64,000 bases of DNA. It comes from an uncultured Clostridia bacterium. Lineage in GTDB: Bacteria; Bacillota; Clostridia; Christensenellales; Borkfalkiaceae. Made by a program: the position numbers and the translations under genes. The first letter of the stretch is position 1. Each line of letters starts with the position of its first letter. Below, piece by piece: positions 27,539-38,600 of the stretch. The notes below the pieces were generated by a model. The model searched no databases, was not told the origin of the DNA, and worked only from the letters and a program-made list of their open reading frames with translations. Where the stretch lies: positions 124,001-188,000 of the forward strand of contig CANQSR010000002.1 of the NCBI GenBank assembly GCA_947626575.1, given 5' to 3'.

Positions 27539-27876
27539 ATTTATCTAGGCCCTGCGTTGCCGCAGGGCTCAAGCGTTATTCACGGATCCCCGCGGACGGG
27601 CAGCCCACATGCGGAGATCCCAAACTTGCATCGGACGGAGTTTACATGGCACGGCGTGTTACCACACCGTCGGTGAGCTCTTACCTCGCCTTTCCACCCT
27701 TGCCCCTGCTACAAGTTACTTGTAGCTCCAAAAAAATGGAATTGGGGCGGTTTATTTCTGTTGCACTTGTCTTGAAGTCACCTTCACCTGACGTTATCAG
27801 GCGTCCTGCCCTGTGATGCCCGGACTTTCCTCATCGCAAACTACTTTGCGCCGCGACCGCGCAGTCCGCTCGGATC
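27495..27876 (-). ncRNA. rnpB: RNase P RNA
   Basis: The catalytic RNA of RNase P, which matures tRNA 5' ends. On the minus strand the 5' part has the conserved GAGGAAAGTCCGGGC followed by a helix built on CGTCAGGTG. The 3' part has GACAGAACCCGGCTTA. The ends pair perfectly over 12 bp (27,864-27,875 with 27,498-27,509), forming helix P1. About 380 nt, normal for the family. A promoter precedes the 5' end, and the 3' end is duplicated downstream. Confidence 0.95.
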
Positions 27877-27882
27877 TTGTTC

Positions 27883-27911
27883 ATTATACCATGTCTTGCC
27901 CCCCTTTGCAA
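27883..27911 (-). promoter_or_regulatory. Promoter of rnpB
   Basis: TTGCAA and TATAAT are 17 bp apart on the minus strand. The expected start is G at 27,876, the first base before helix P1. Confidence 0.8.
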
Positions 27912-27974
27912 CCTTTTTTCCGTCCGCCGTGCAATTCCCGCGGAAATATTCGTGGAAGAAATTTCCCGAAACTC

Positions 27975-28003
27975 TTGTTTTTTGCGGCCGACGATGTTAA
28001 AAT
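27975..28003 (+). promoter_or_regulatory. Promoter of pyruvate kinase
   Basis: TTGTTT and TAAAAT are 17 bp apart on the plus strand, divergent from rnpB. The predicted leader is about 27 nt and contains the AGGGGGGA ribosome site. Confidence 0.65.
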
Positions 28004-28036
28004 AGGGGTGAAATTTTTTCATAGGGGGGAATGAAC

Positions 28037-29449
28037 ATGAAAAAAACCAAAATCGTCTGCACGCTCGGACCCGCATCGGATACCGAAGCCGTGATCGCCG
28101 CCATGGCGGATGCGGGGATGAACGTCGCGCGGATCAACTTTTCGCACGGCACGCACGAGGAACACGCCCAAAAGATCGCGCTCATCAAAAAAGTCCGTGC
28201 GGAGAAAAATATCCCACTCCCCATCCTGCTCGATACGAAGGGGCCGGAATTCCGCATCAAGACTTTCAAAAACGGAAAAATTTTCTTGAATGAAGGGGAC
28301 CGCTTCACCTTCACTTCCGAAGAGGTGGAGGGCGACGAGACACGGGTCTCCGTCTCTTATAAAAATATCTGCGCCGATATGAAGCCCGGCGATAAAATTT
28401 TACTCAACAACGGCCTCATGGTCTTTGAAGTCACCGAGGTAAGAAAGCCCGACGTCATCTGCAAAGTCGTCATCGGGGGCGAACTTTCCAACCGCAAGTC
28501 GATGTTTTTCCCCGAAAAGCAACTCGACCTCATCTATCTCTCGGAGCAGGATAAATCTGATCTTCTGTTCGGCATCGAGCATGAAGTGGACTTCGTCGCC
28601 TGTTCCTTCGTCTCCAAGGCGCAGGATATCCTCGACGTGCGCAACTTCTTAAAGGAACACGGCAGCACGGATATCGATCTCATTGCAAAGATCGAAAACC
28701 GCGCGGGCGTAAACAATCTCGATGAAATTTTGCAAGTATCCGACGGCATCATGATCGGACGCGGCGATATGGGCGTGGAGATCCCCTATGAAGAACTCCC
28801 CGATATCCAAAAACACATCATCACGGCCTGCCGCAAGGCGGGGAAGCGTTGCATCACGGCGACCGAAATGTTGGAAAGCATGATCCATCAGCCCCGCCCC
28901 ACCCGTGCCGAGATCTCGGACGTTGCAAACGCCGTCTATGACGGTTCGAGCGCGATCATGCTTTCGGGCGAGACGGCGGCGGGCGAATACCCCGTACAGG
29001 CGGTCGCCGCCATGGCGCGCATCGCCGAGCAAGCCGAGACCAAGACGGAATATATCCAATACGTCGAGGACGGCGAATATCTCATCCGCGGACTTTCGGA
29101 TGCCCTTTCGCACTCCGCGTGTCTGCTCGCGCACGACGTACACGCAAAGGCCATCGTCGTATGCACAAGGACGGGCGGCACGGCGAAGATGGTCTCGCGG
29201 TTCCGCCCCAACATCGATATCATCGGCATGACGACGGATGAAAAAAGCTATCGTAAGCTCGCCCTCTCGTGGGGGGTCCTCCCCATGCGGAGCGAGGAAT
29301 ATTTTTCGGTGGACGTTCTCTTCCACTTTGCCAAGCGCGCGGCGATGGAGAGCGGACTTGTGAAGAAGGGCGACGTCATCGTCATCACGGGCGGCACGCC
29401 CAACGGCAAGAGCGGAAATTCCTCCCTCATCAACCTTGAAAGCATTTAA
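28037..29449 (+). CDS. pyk: Pyruvate kinase
   Basis: This 470-residue glycolytic enzyme transfers phosphate from PEP to ADP. The start K-T-K-I-V-C-T-L-G-P-A, the barrel motifs R-I-N-F-S-H-G and I-A-K-I-E-N (catalytic Lys), and M-I-G-R-G-D-M-G-V-E are seen. The C-terminal regulatory domain ends without the extra PEP-utiliser domain found in Bacillus. The ATG at 28,037 is preferred over 28,031 because the AGGGGGGA site is then seven bases away. Confidence 0.97.
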   Translation: MKKTKIVCTLGPASDTEAVIAAMADAGMNVARINFSHGTHEEHAQKIALIKKVRAEKNIPLPILLDTKGPEFRIKTFKNGKIFLNEGDRFTFTSEEVEGDETRVSVSYKNICADMKPGDKILLNNGLMVFEVTEVRKPDVICKVVIGGELSNRKSMFFPEKQLDLIYLSEQDKSDLLFGIEHEVDFVACSFVSKAQDILDVRNFLKEHGSTDIDLIAKIENRAGVNNLDEILQVSDGIMIGRGDMGVEIPYEELPDIQKHIITACRKAGKRCITATEMLESMIHQPRPTRAEISDVANAVYDGSSAIMLSGETAAGEYPVQAVAAMARIAEQAETKTEYIQYVEDGEYLIRGLSDALSHSACLLAHDVHAKAIVVCTRTGGTAKMVSRFRPNIDIIGMTTDEKSYRKLALSWGVLPMRSEEYFSVDVLFHFAKRAAMESGLVKKGDVIVITGGTPNGKSGNSSLINLESI

Positions 29450-29460
29450 GCGGCTTTCCC

Positions 29461-29488
29461 AAGCCCTCGGCTCATCCGAGGGCTTTTT
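29461..29488 (+). terminator. Rho-independent terminator of pyk
   Basis: A 10-bp stem AAGCCCTCGG / CCGAGGGCTT with a 5-nt loop is followed by a T tract on the plus strand. Confidence 0.9.
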
Positions 29489-29544
29489 CGTTAAACAAGG
29501 TACTTCTATTACAAACGGGGCATCTCTGTTGGGATGTTTCTATT

Positions 29545-29586
29545 ACAAACAGGACGGGATGCGGCTTCGCATCCCGTCCTGTTTGT
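29545..29586. repeat. Perfect 19-bp intergenic hairpin preceded by CTATTACAA boxes
   Basis: Arms of 19 bp (inner part CAGGACGGGATGCG) surround a 4-nt loop. The left arm is preceded by CTATT, and the CTATTACAAAC string also occurs 33 bp earlier at 29,506. The rnpB hairpin at 27,461 begins with almost the same string. Confidence 0.75.
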
Positions 29587-29598
29587 TGATCAAGGGTT

Positions 29599-29620
29599 GC
29601 GCGGGGCCTTCGCCCCGCGC
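29599..29620. terminator. GC-rich hairpin between the pyk and giant-gene ends
   Basis: The 9-bp stem GCGCGGGGC / GCCCCGCGC has a CTTC loop. A T-rich run follows on the plus strand only. It may be a weak terminator between the convergent pyk and giant gene. Confidence 0.5.
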
Positions 29621-29637
29621 CTTCTTTGTTGTGGCCG

Positions 29638-32600
29638 TTAGTTCGCCGTAATATTTATGGTGATGTTTTCGCTTCCGGCTTTCCCCTTCACTTCACCCTT
29701 CGTACCGACCTGTTGTACATTATCAACTTTTACAGTGGCATTGGTGCTTGCCTCATAGGTGATCGTGTACTCTTGTTCGGGTTTGAGATAGACAGTGAAT
29801 GACTTAGAATCGGATTTTCCCGATGTATCATTAAATACATTCCACTTATCATGTGTACCTCCGCTCCCTGTAGAGGTAATCATCTTTGTTGTGTCACTCA
29901 AAGAGGCTTTCAAAGTAACATCCGCTCCATTTTCACCACCTCTACCAAAGGCCCCATTTTTCCCGGCTTTGCCCGTTGCGGTAACATTCACTGTCAAAGT
30001 CACTTTTTCCTTCCAGACGGCTGTGATCGTTACTGTGTCGTCGGAGCTGCCTAAAACATGGTCGGCGGTAATCGGAACCTCTTCACCGAACGAATATATC
30101 TTATCGTCGTTCGGGAGCTGCCAACCCGCGAAATACCACTGCTTTTCGATATTGGAATCGTACTTATTCAAGCCGCTTGCGTCATAGGCGGGAAGCGTGA
30201 TGGTTTCGCCGACCCGCGCGCTGTCCGTGGTTGAATAAGTCACATCGCTATAATACTGTGTAGTATTATATTGGAAAGTGTACACGGTATCTTTGTGGAA
30301 TTTGGCATAGAGAACGATTTGCTGATTTGCCTCGTCGATATACGATTTCGCATTCGTCCCATCGATTATCTTGACTTCCGTTCCGTCCTCGATAAACCAA
30401 CCGTCGAAGGCGTATCCGCTATAACTTGCATCCTGCAATTCGATCGTTACGCCGTCTTGCCAAACCACTTGGTTGTTGGGATTGGTAAATTCTGCACCGT
30501 CGGGAAGAGTGTGCGAGGTGTAGACGATTGTGTACTCGATTGCTTCCCAGCCCGCATATACTTCAAGCACGGCATCCGGCGTCGCCGTCCATGTGGTGAA
30601 CGGTTTCTCGCCCGCGTCGTCTAATAAATACCAACCCGTAAACTCATAGAAATCGCGGGTGATATCGTGTTCGAGCGCGGTCACTTCATATTGCGTATCG
30701 GTAAGGTGTGCGATCTCGTGTACTTCATCTACGGTCTCCGTTCCGTCGTTATGATGGTATTTTATCGTATAGTTGAACGTCTTTTCCGTAAAGGTCACTT
30801 CCACCGTGATGACATTGCCACTACTGACGGCAGAATAGCTTACCGTGTAACCCTCCCGCACGGGAAGTTCGATCGTATTCGTTCCATCCGTAATTTTATA
30901 CGATTTGAGAACCGTATCTCCCTCCATAAATTGGATAACGGTATCGTAAGCAAGTTCTTTCGGCAGAAGATCTTGGTACTTTTCGCTTCCCTCGCCCGTG
31001 ATCTCTAAGGGATAAAGACGTGCCGTATAAACCGCCGTAACGACGACGCGCCGGTCGGTCTGTTCGGTGATTCTCCAAAGGCCGTCGTAACCCGTCTTTT
31101 CGGGAACTGCGGGCAATTCGAAGCTGTTGTCCGATGTGCCTACCGTAAATTTCTTATGCTCAGCTCCATCCGACATAAAGACGAACTCTGTTCCATAGGG
31201 AAGTTGGCCCGGAAGATTTCGGAAGGTCTCGGCGCTCTCATTTTCCCAATCGGAATAATCCGAGATGAACGTCACGTCGTAATCGATCGGGGTATAGTGA
31301 GTATAAATGTTCAGATTTCCCTCTATCTTAGCCGTCCTATCAACTTGCGAACCGTTTTCATAGCCCCAATAACTTGAATATCCTTCCTTCGTCGGCAAGG
31401 TCGCCTTATCGAGTACATCACCGACGTAAGTGAAGTTATCGCAATCGCCATCCGCCCAGCTCTTGAAAGCGGATTGCGTATAGAGAATGTTTGCATCCGA
31501 ATTTGGACCGTCATAGACATTCACCGTGAAGGCTCCATCTGCGACGCAGGAAGTAAGTGACTTTGTAAAGATTTGCTTATCGTCTTTTCTAATTGTGAAC
31601 GTTACTTGTGCGCCAAGATAGACATCGCGCCAACGCGATGCTCCAAATGCTGAGATACTATTATTTTCGAAAGATGTACCGTTAAACACAATCGCATCTT
31701 TCAAACTTGCAGAATTCGAATGACGCAAATAATAGTTTCCGGAATAGGAAGTTTCCGCACCCGATAAAATATCCGCACTCTTGGGCTCGCTCGGCATGCC
31801 TCCCGTAATATGCCCTTTTATTGACACGGTCGATCCAAACTTTGTATCAAGCCGTGCATCATCGATCCGCACATTGAAATTACTGATCAAAGCAGCATAG
31901 AGTTCAACGGTGTTTTGGGCGTTGGGTGCAGGCGAGAAGAATTCGGCCAAATCTGTCGTCTGTTTCCAAACGCCATTTTCTTGGTACCACCAACCGCCAA
32001 CCATGGTATATCCGCTTGCATTGATTGTCACGTTGATTGCATAATCGGAATTATTACGCGAAATCTCCTGATAGAATGTACCAATCCCTTCCGTACTACC
32101 TTCAAATTCCACATCACTATAAAGCCTTGCGGTGACGGTAGAATCTTTCCAATATACATAGACCGCGTTACCGCTCTCACGGGAATTAAAAGTATTTTCG
32201 ATCAAATCTGTCGTAATCTCAGTAACGGGCAATGTTCCTGCCTTATCGAGATAATAACCGCCGAATACAAATGTTGACGAAGTTGCATCCTTCAAATCGT
32301 CAAATGCCTTCGGCTGTTTCATATCATAGGTGAAAGTATAGTCCTTCTTATACCCCTCGCCATCCTCTACAAAGTCAGAAATTGCATACTTACTATAAAC
32401 AGTCACTATATACTCAATGGCTGTATACGTCGGCCTAATTTCTTTATCTTCCTTGATTTGATATCCATCCGGAACATCCCACACCCCTTTATAACCTTGC
32501 TTAAAAGGTACATCGGGCATATTATCTGCCGTCAATTCGGTATTTTCAGGATAATTGCGTGTTTCAAAAAGACCGCCATTTTCATATTCGAAAGTTATAT

Positions 32601-35600
32601 CATACCCCTTTTTCTGCCACACTGCATAGATGGTAACATTGTTTTCATCATCTGCGTTTTCGGCAATCGCATTGGGAAGTTGCGTGAAGTAGGAAGTTTG
32701 ATTGCTTTCAGAGAACGACCATCCGTTGAGGACATAAGGATAATCTCCAATTTGGAGCGTATTACCGCTTGGCAGAGAATCAACTTCGCTACCATAGACA
32801 TATGCCATTGTCCGGATATATTGTCCATTCTTCGCCTCAAATCCTTCAAGAACATATTGGCTGATCAATGTAATGGTATAAGTGTTCGGCGTGAAGGTTG
32901 CCGTAAAGGTTGCCGTCTCTTTTTCGGGGTCGACCTTCTTTTGCCAATCCGAGAACGTATAGCCTTGCTTTGTCGGCACAGCATAGGTAAACTCTTGACC
33001 ATATTCCCAATCGGAAATCCCGTCGCCGTATGGATTGCCTTCCACGATAAATTCCACTTGATACTTGATCTTTTCCCACTTTGCGGTGAAGATAATAGGC
33101 CCTTCAAAAATTGTCCATGTATCGAGTATACTTGTGAACAAATTGCCGTTTTCATCCGTGAAGGCGACGATTTTTTCAATATTGTTTCTCGCCAAAGGCA
33201 ATGCAAGATCAGAACCATAGGCATATTCTTCCACAAGGTACTCATAATAGCCGCTCTCTGCATTGAATGAGTATCCTGCGGCCTCTTTGTCGCTACGGAA
33301 AATAAGCTGATAGATAATCGGATCATAGCTGAGCGGGATCTCCATCTCTGCGCTAAATGTATTGGAGATACGCCATACAGGCGTCTGTCCGGGCCGATTA
33401 TCGTAAGATTCAAGCGAAGGCGTGTAGAAGTCGCTGTATAATTCTTTTCCGTCTAATGACATAACGACTTGCTGTGTATTAACTCGTTTGCCTTCAACGG
33501 TGTAGTATATATTCGTGTATTGTCCTTCCAAATAGGGGTTGAGCCATTTTGCTTCCCGCGCTTCGCGAAAGCCCTTTGACATATCGGTCTCAAGAATGCT
33601 ATAAAGGTCTATCGTCGTATCTTTCCCTTCCGCAGTATCCCACTGCATCTCAGGATTACGGAGTTGCAAATCAGCTGATAAGGTGATGATGCTTGCGATG
33701 CTGAGGTTCAGCCCAATGTCATGCAAGTGGTTGTTTGTATCAATACCGAGTTTTACCGGGATTTCACTGAAAGCATTTCCGGCAAGTCCCTTGCCGTTGA
33801 TATTCAACGTGAAGAGTTTGCTTCCGTCCTTATTTTCCACATAGGTACAACTATTGACATATTGTTTGAAGATGCCGCCAATATCTGCCTTTGCGGAAGT
33901 GTCCGTCGAGGAGCCGGTGTCACCTACCTGACCCATGATCCAATTCATGAGATCTTCGCTTAAATTAAACATGAAACAGATTTGGTTCATGTAATCTTTC
34001 ATGAAGTTTTCAAGCGGAAGAGCGCGATAAATCACGATCGGCGAAATAGGTTTTGAAGTCGCGCCGAAAAGTTTTTTATCAAATTCGGTATCCTGCGTCC
34101 GACGCATATAAATCATACCATTTTTAATGGTAATATCCAACGTCGTATGCCCTTTAATGATATCCGAATCCCCGCCGCCTGTAAGCCAACCTGCGGCATC
34201 AATATGCAACCCGTCATATTCCAATTTAGCATTCAAGCTGATGTCACCCTTCTCATCAAAGTTGACTGTTAAACCGTGAACAGTAATATCTACATTCTTA
34301 CCGACGATCGAAATTGACAGATTGATCGTGCCGTCGACGAAGAAGAGGTTGCTACGGACGAAGTCGCCGTCTTTCAACGCGCCCTCGCTCGCTTCGATCT
34401 CTTCCGCCGTCGCGCGGTGCGTCGCCGTCTTGCCGAGCGCCATGACGAGGTCCTTGACCCCTTCCACGCTGAAATACCCGTCGGGCGACGTATCGGCCGT
34501 CTCTTCGGAGCCGTATTTCTTCGGCGTGGTCCAATCCGCGGCCGAAACGGTGGGTGTGTTCGCGACCGTAAGCTCCAAGCATGCCGTATCAGACTTGGAG
34601 ATGATATTTTCGACGGACAGCCCGCTCAGACGCGTGCGCCCGTCCTCCTGCGTCTTTTTCAGCGTGACAGTAAGGTCGGTCCCCTCCCTGCCGTTCAACG
34701 CCATGCCGTCGAGAACCAATGTGAGCGACGACTCGGCGTTTTCCTCAGTCGCAGGTTCATGCGTCAGGGATTTGATATAGTAGCGCGGGGACGGCGCCGT
34801 TTCTTCGGGCGCGCCTCCCTCTTCCTCCTCAGGGATGAGGCCGAGAGAATAGATCAGGCTCCCGCCGAGTACGCGCAGACGCGCGAACATCTCTTCCGAT
34901 GTGGCGATGCCGCTCTCATCCGAGCCGAACAACGTTTGAAGCCACGGCCTGACGAAATACTCATTGACGACGGGAACATCCACGCCGAATTCTTCGCCGA
35001 ACATATCCACGACGCCTGCAAGCACGGGGAGCATCTCTTCCGCCGCAACATACACTCTGAGCGGCGCGTACCCGCTCCGCGGCGCGCCCGTTTCGTCCAC
35101 GCCGACCGTGGAGACGGTGATATAGAAATCGAGGTTTTGCCCGTCTTTGTTGCCGTCCAAATCGCAATCGACGGCCACGATCTCTATCGAAAGGCCCGTA
35201 TCCGCCTCAGGCACGCGGGGGATGAGGTCGAAGGTGAATTTCAGGAAGATATCCGCATCCACCCAGAAATTCTTGCCCGTACGGTCGAGGTGATAAGGTA
35301 GTCCCCCCTCCCCTGCGTTGAACTGCATGGAACCCTTGTAGGTATAGCGGACGCCCTTCTGCGCGGCTTCATCCGCCGCGGACGCATCCTTATACGGCTT
35401 TTGCACCGTCGAGCCGTCCTCATTGGTCAAGGTATAGTTGCCGTCGGAGAGGACGGTCCCGCCGAAGCGGATATCGAGATCTTTTTGCTCGAAGAGGCCG
35501 ACCGTTGCGCCGAGGTAGTCGATGAGGTCGGTGAACGTCTCGACGCCGGCATAGCCGATTTCGGGCATCGAAGGCGCATTCTCCGCAGAAAATTCTTCCA

Positions 35601-38600
35601 CGTTGAGGTCGCCTTTGAGGATGAGCGCGCCATCTTCGCTCTTGTAGGAGAGTTCCAGCCCGATAAAGCCATCGGCAACGAGTTTATCGAGGATATCGAC
35701 GACGAACCCCTGATATTCGACGGCGGCAATGCCATAGCCGCGGCCGGAATCCGTATATTCCGAATTCCCGATGGAGAGCGCTTGCACAAGCTCCGTCCAA
35801 TCGAAGCCCGCGGCGACTTCGGAAGTCTTTGCGGCCGCAAGGAGGGCGTCCGTCAGTTCCTTGAACGTCCCCGCTTCGGGAAGCGGATTTTCCGCATTCC
35901 CCGCTTCGTCGGGAACGAGCATCTGCGCGACGAACGCATAGAGACGGTGATAGACGTCCATCAGCGCATCGCCGAGCTTTGCAAAGTCGCCGAATGCGAG
36001 CTTTGCGCCGAAATTGCCGTAAGCAAGCGAGACATCGCCCTCCGAACCCTCCTCAGGACGAATATTCAGTTCCAAAGAGAGCGGCAGGATGGTATCGCCG
36101 AGTTTGAGTTGCAGATCGAGGTAGAGGCGAAGCTGCCGCACGCCGTCCTGCTGCTTCCAGCTGAAATAGCCGTTTTCGATGCGGATGGCCAATTCGGTAT
36201 AGGCCGTCTCTTCGTCCTGCGCCCCGCCTGCGATCTTCACCGAGACGCCGCCCTCGAAGGCGATCTCCTCCGCGCCGAGGATGCCAATGAGCTTTTCGAG
36301 TACGGGCGAGAGATCATAGTAATCTTCGGCAGAGAAGCGGAATTCCCCGCCCTTTTCGATCGCGGCTTCTACGCCGATCTTCGGGGCTTTGAGGGTGATG
36401 ACGCCGTCTTTGAGCGTCATTGCAACATCGCCGAGGTCCAAACTTTCCGAGCCGAGGAAGGCGCGCAGAAGCTCGGTGCCGCCCACGGTCACCATGAGCG
36501 TGTTGCCCTCTTCCACGGCGGAAGAAAGCTCTTCCGTGACCGAGACGAGCGACGCGATGTCAAGCGAGAGCAATTTTTCTACGGTCGCGAGCGTGCCGCT
36601 CTCGTCCTCCGCTTTGGCGGGAAGCAACGAAAGGATGAGCGCAAACGCGCTCTCCCGCGTCGCTTTGACGCGCAGGCCGTCGACCGTGAGATAGATATAG
36701 AAGGCGTCCTCTTCCCCGATGTGTTCGGCGTCATAGGCGATGCCGATCGTGCGGTCTATCGACTCATATTGCAGACGGACGTTCCCCGCGATGCGCAGGG
36801 GAGACAGGGCGAGCGTCAGCGTACCCGTCACCGTCAATTTTCCGCTGTAAGAGATATCCGCTTTGAGATAGTTGTGCTTGACGAGGTCTGCGATCTGCCG
36901 TGCGTAAGGTATGACGTCCACATACTTTTCAAGCGGCGCATGCAAGCGGCTCTGCGCGGTCTCTGCATCGGCCGCCCGCACTGCGGCGGTCAGCTCGCCG
37001 CCGAGAAGTTCCGCCAGAATTGTATCGCCTTCCTTGGGCAGGGTGAGCGTGACGTCGCCCACGCTCAAACCGATATCATCGAGGCCGAGTTCTTTGAGGA
37101 GCGCATCGACGGCGATCGCCATGCGGAGTACATCCTCCTCCCCCGCCTTTTCTTCTTCAAATTTGGGGATGACGGCATTGAGGTCGAGGCCGAACAGGGA
37201 ATCGACCAGCCCGCCGAGCGCGGGATCGCCGGCGGAGAGGAACTCCTGCACGAGCTTGACCGCATCTTCGACGCCGGCAAAGAGACGGATGGGTTCCCCG
37301 CTCCCTTCCGGAAGAAGGGCGAGATAGAGCTTTCCCTCCGAGAAGTTCACCCGGACGTTCTTGGCGGAATCGCCGAGCTTCACTTGGATTTCGGCCATGA
37401 CCGCGAGGTTTTTAAGGTCCACCGTGACCGTTGCAACCGCCGTGAGCGGCGTAGCATGTTCGGCCTCTTCGATCTCCGTGCGATAATTCAGAAGGACTTC
37501 CAGATAGCCGCCCGAAAATACGTTTTTGAGCGTGACCGCATAGGCATCGAAGGGAAGATATGCGCTCTCCACGGGTCCGCCGAAGGCGCTTCCGCGCGTT
37601 GCATTGAGCGTCAAGCCGTTCCCCATGACCTCTGCAAAGAGGCGGATATCCCCCTGTTTGGAGAGGGTGAGCGTGAGCTTATCGAGTACGGGCGCCGTTT
37701 GCCCCTCTTCCCCGCCTTCCTGCGGGAAGAGCGCGGAGAGAAGTTTTGCGCCCTCCACGGCGAACGTGACCGCATCGCCCTGCTCGGAGACCGCCAAAAT
37801 CTCGCGGAAGTCGAGGCCGAAAAGGCTATCGAGAAGTTCGCCGAGCCGCTCCTTTGTTTCGCCGTCCTCTTCGGGGACCGTCTCGCCCGTGATGAGCGAA
37901 ATGATGGTATCCGTATCCGCGGAGACTTTGAGCGCGCCGCCGAGGTCGGCATAGAGCTTGCCGTCTCGATAGAAGATGACGAAGTCATAGCCTTCCGCCC
38001 GATCGCCGTATCCGATGTGCAAAGCGATCTTGGCCATGAGGCTTTGGAAATCGAAATCAACGGATGCGCCGACCGCAAGTTTTTCATAGGTGTACGACGC
38101 TTCCGCGTGCAAGTACCCGCCGTTGACGAGGTCCAAAATGCTCTTTACATACGGGATGATGTCAATATAGCCGTCCGTCTCTGCGGGCGCAAACGGCGCA
38201 ATGCCGTTGACGCAGATCTCGGCTCCCGCCGCACGGAGCGTGATCGCTCCCCCGTCGGTGAGCGTCACTTCCGCGCCGCCGAGGTCGAGTTCCACGCCGA
38301 ACGCCGCCAAAAGCTCCGTCGCCCTGACGGCAAGGTGCAACGTCCTTCCGTCCGCGCTCACGCTTTCGGAGAGGCGCAGAAGCGCGGAATAATCCACGGA
38401 AAGGGCGCGTTCGAGGAGATCCTGCGTCTCACCGTCGCCGCCAAGCCCGCCCGCGATGAGCGTTGCCGCCTCCTGCACGGCGGCCTTGAATTTCAGACCT
38501 TCGAGGTCCACATAGACCGCATCGTCGCCATAGATGATGTGAAGAGCCTTGGAGGCTTCGCCATAGCCCACAAGAAGCGTCCCCTGCAACGCCACGGGCG

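Noticed and set aside
27195-27572. Minus-strand open frame with an internal 25-residue duplication
   Set aside because: It is a translation of the duplicated rnpB 3' end and hairpins, not a protein gene.
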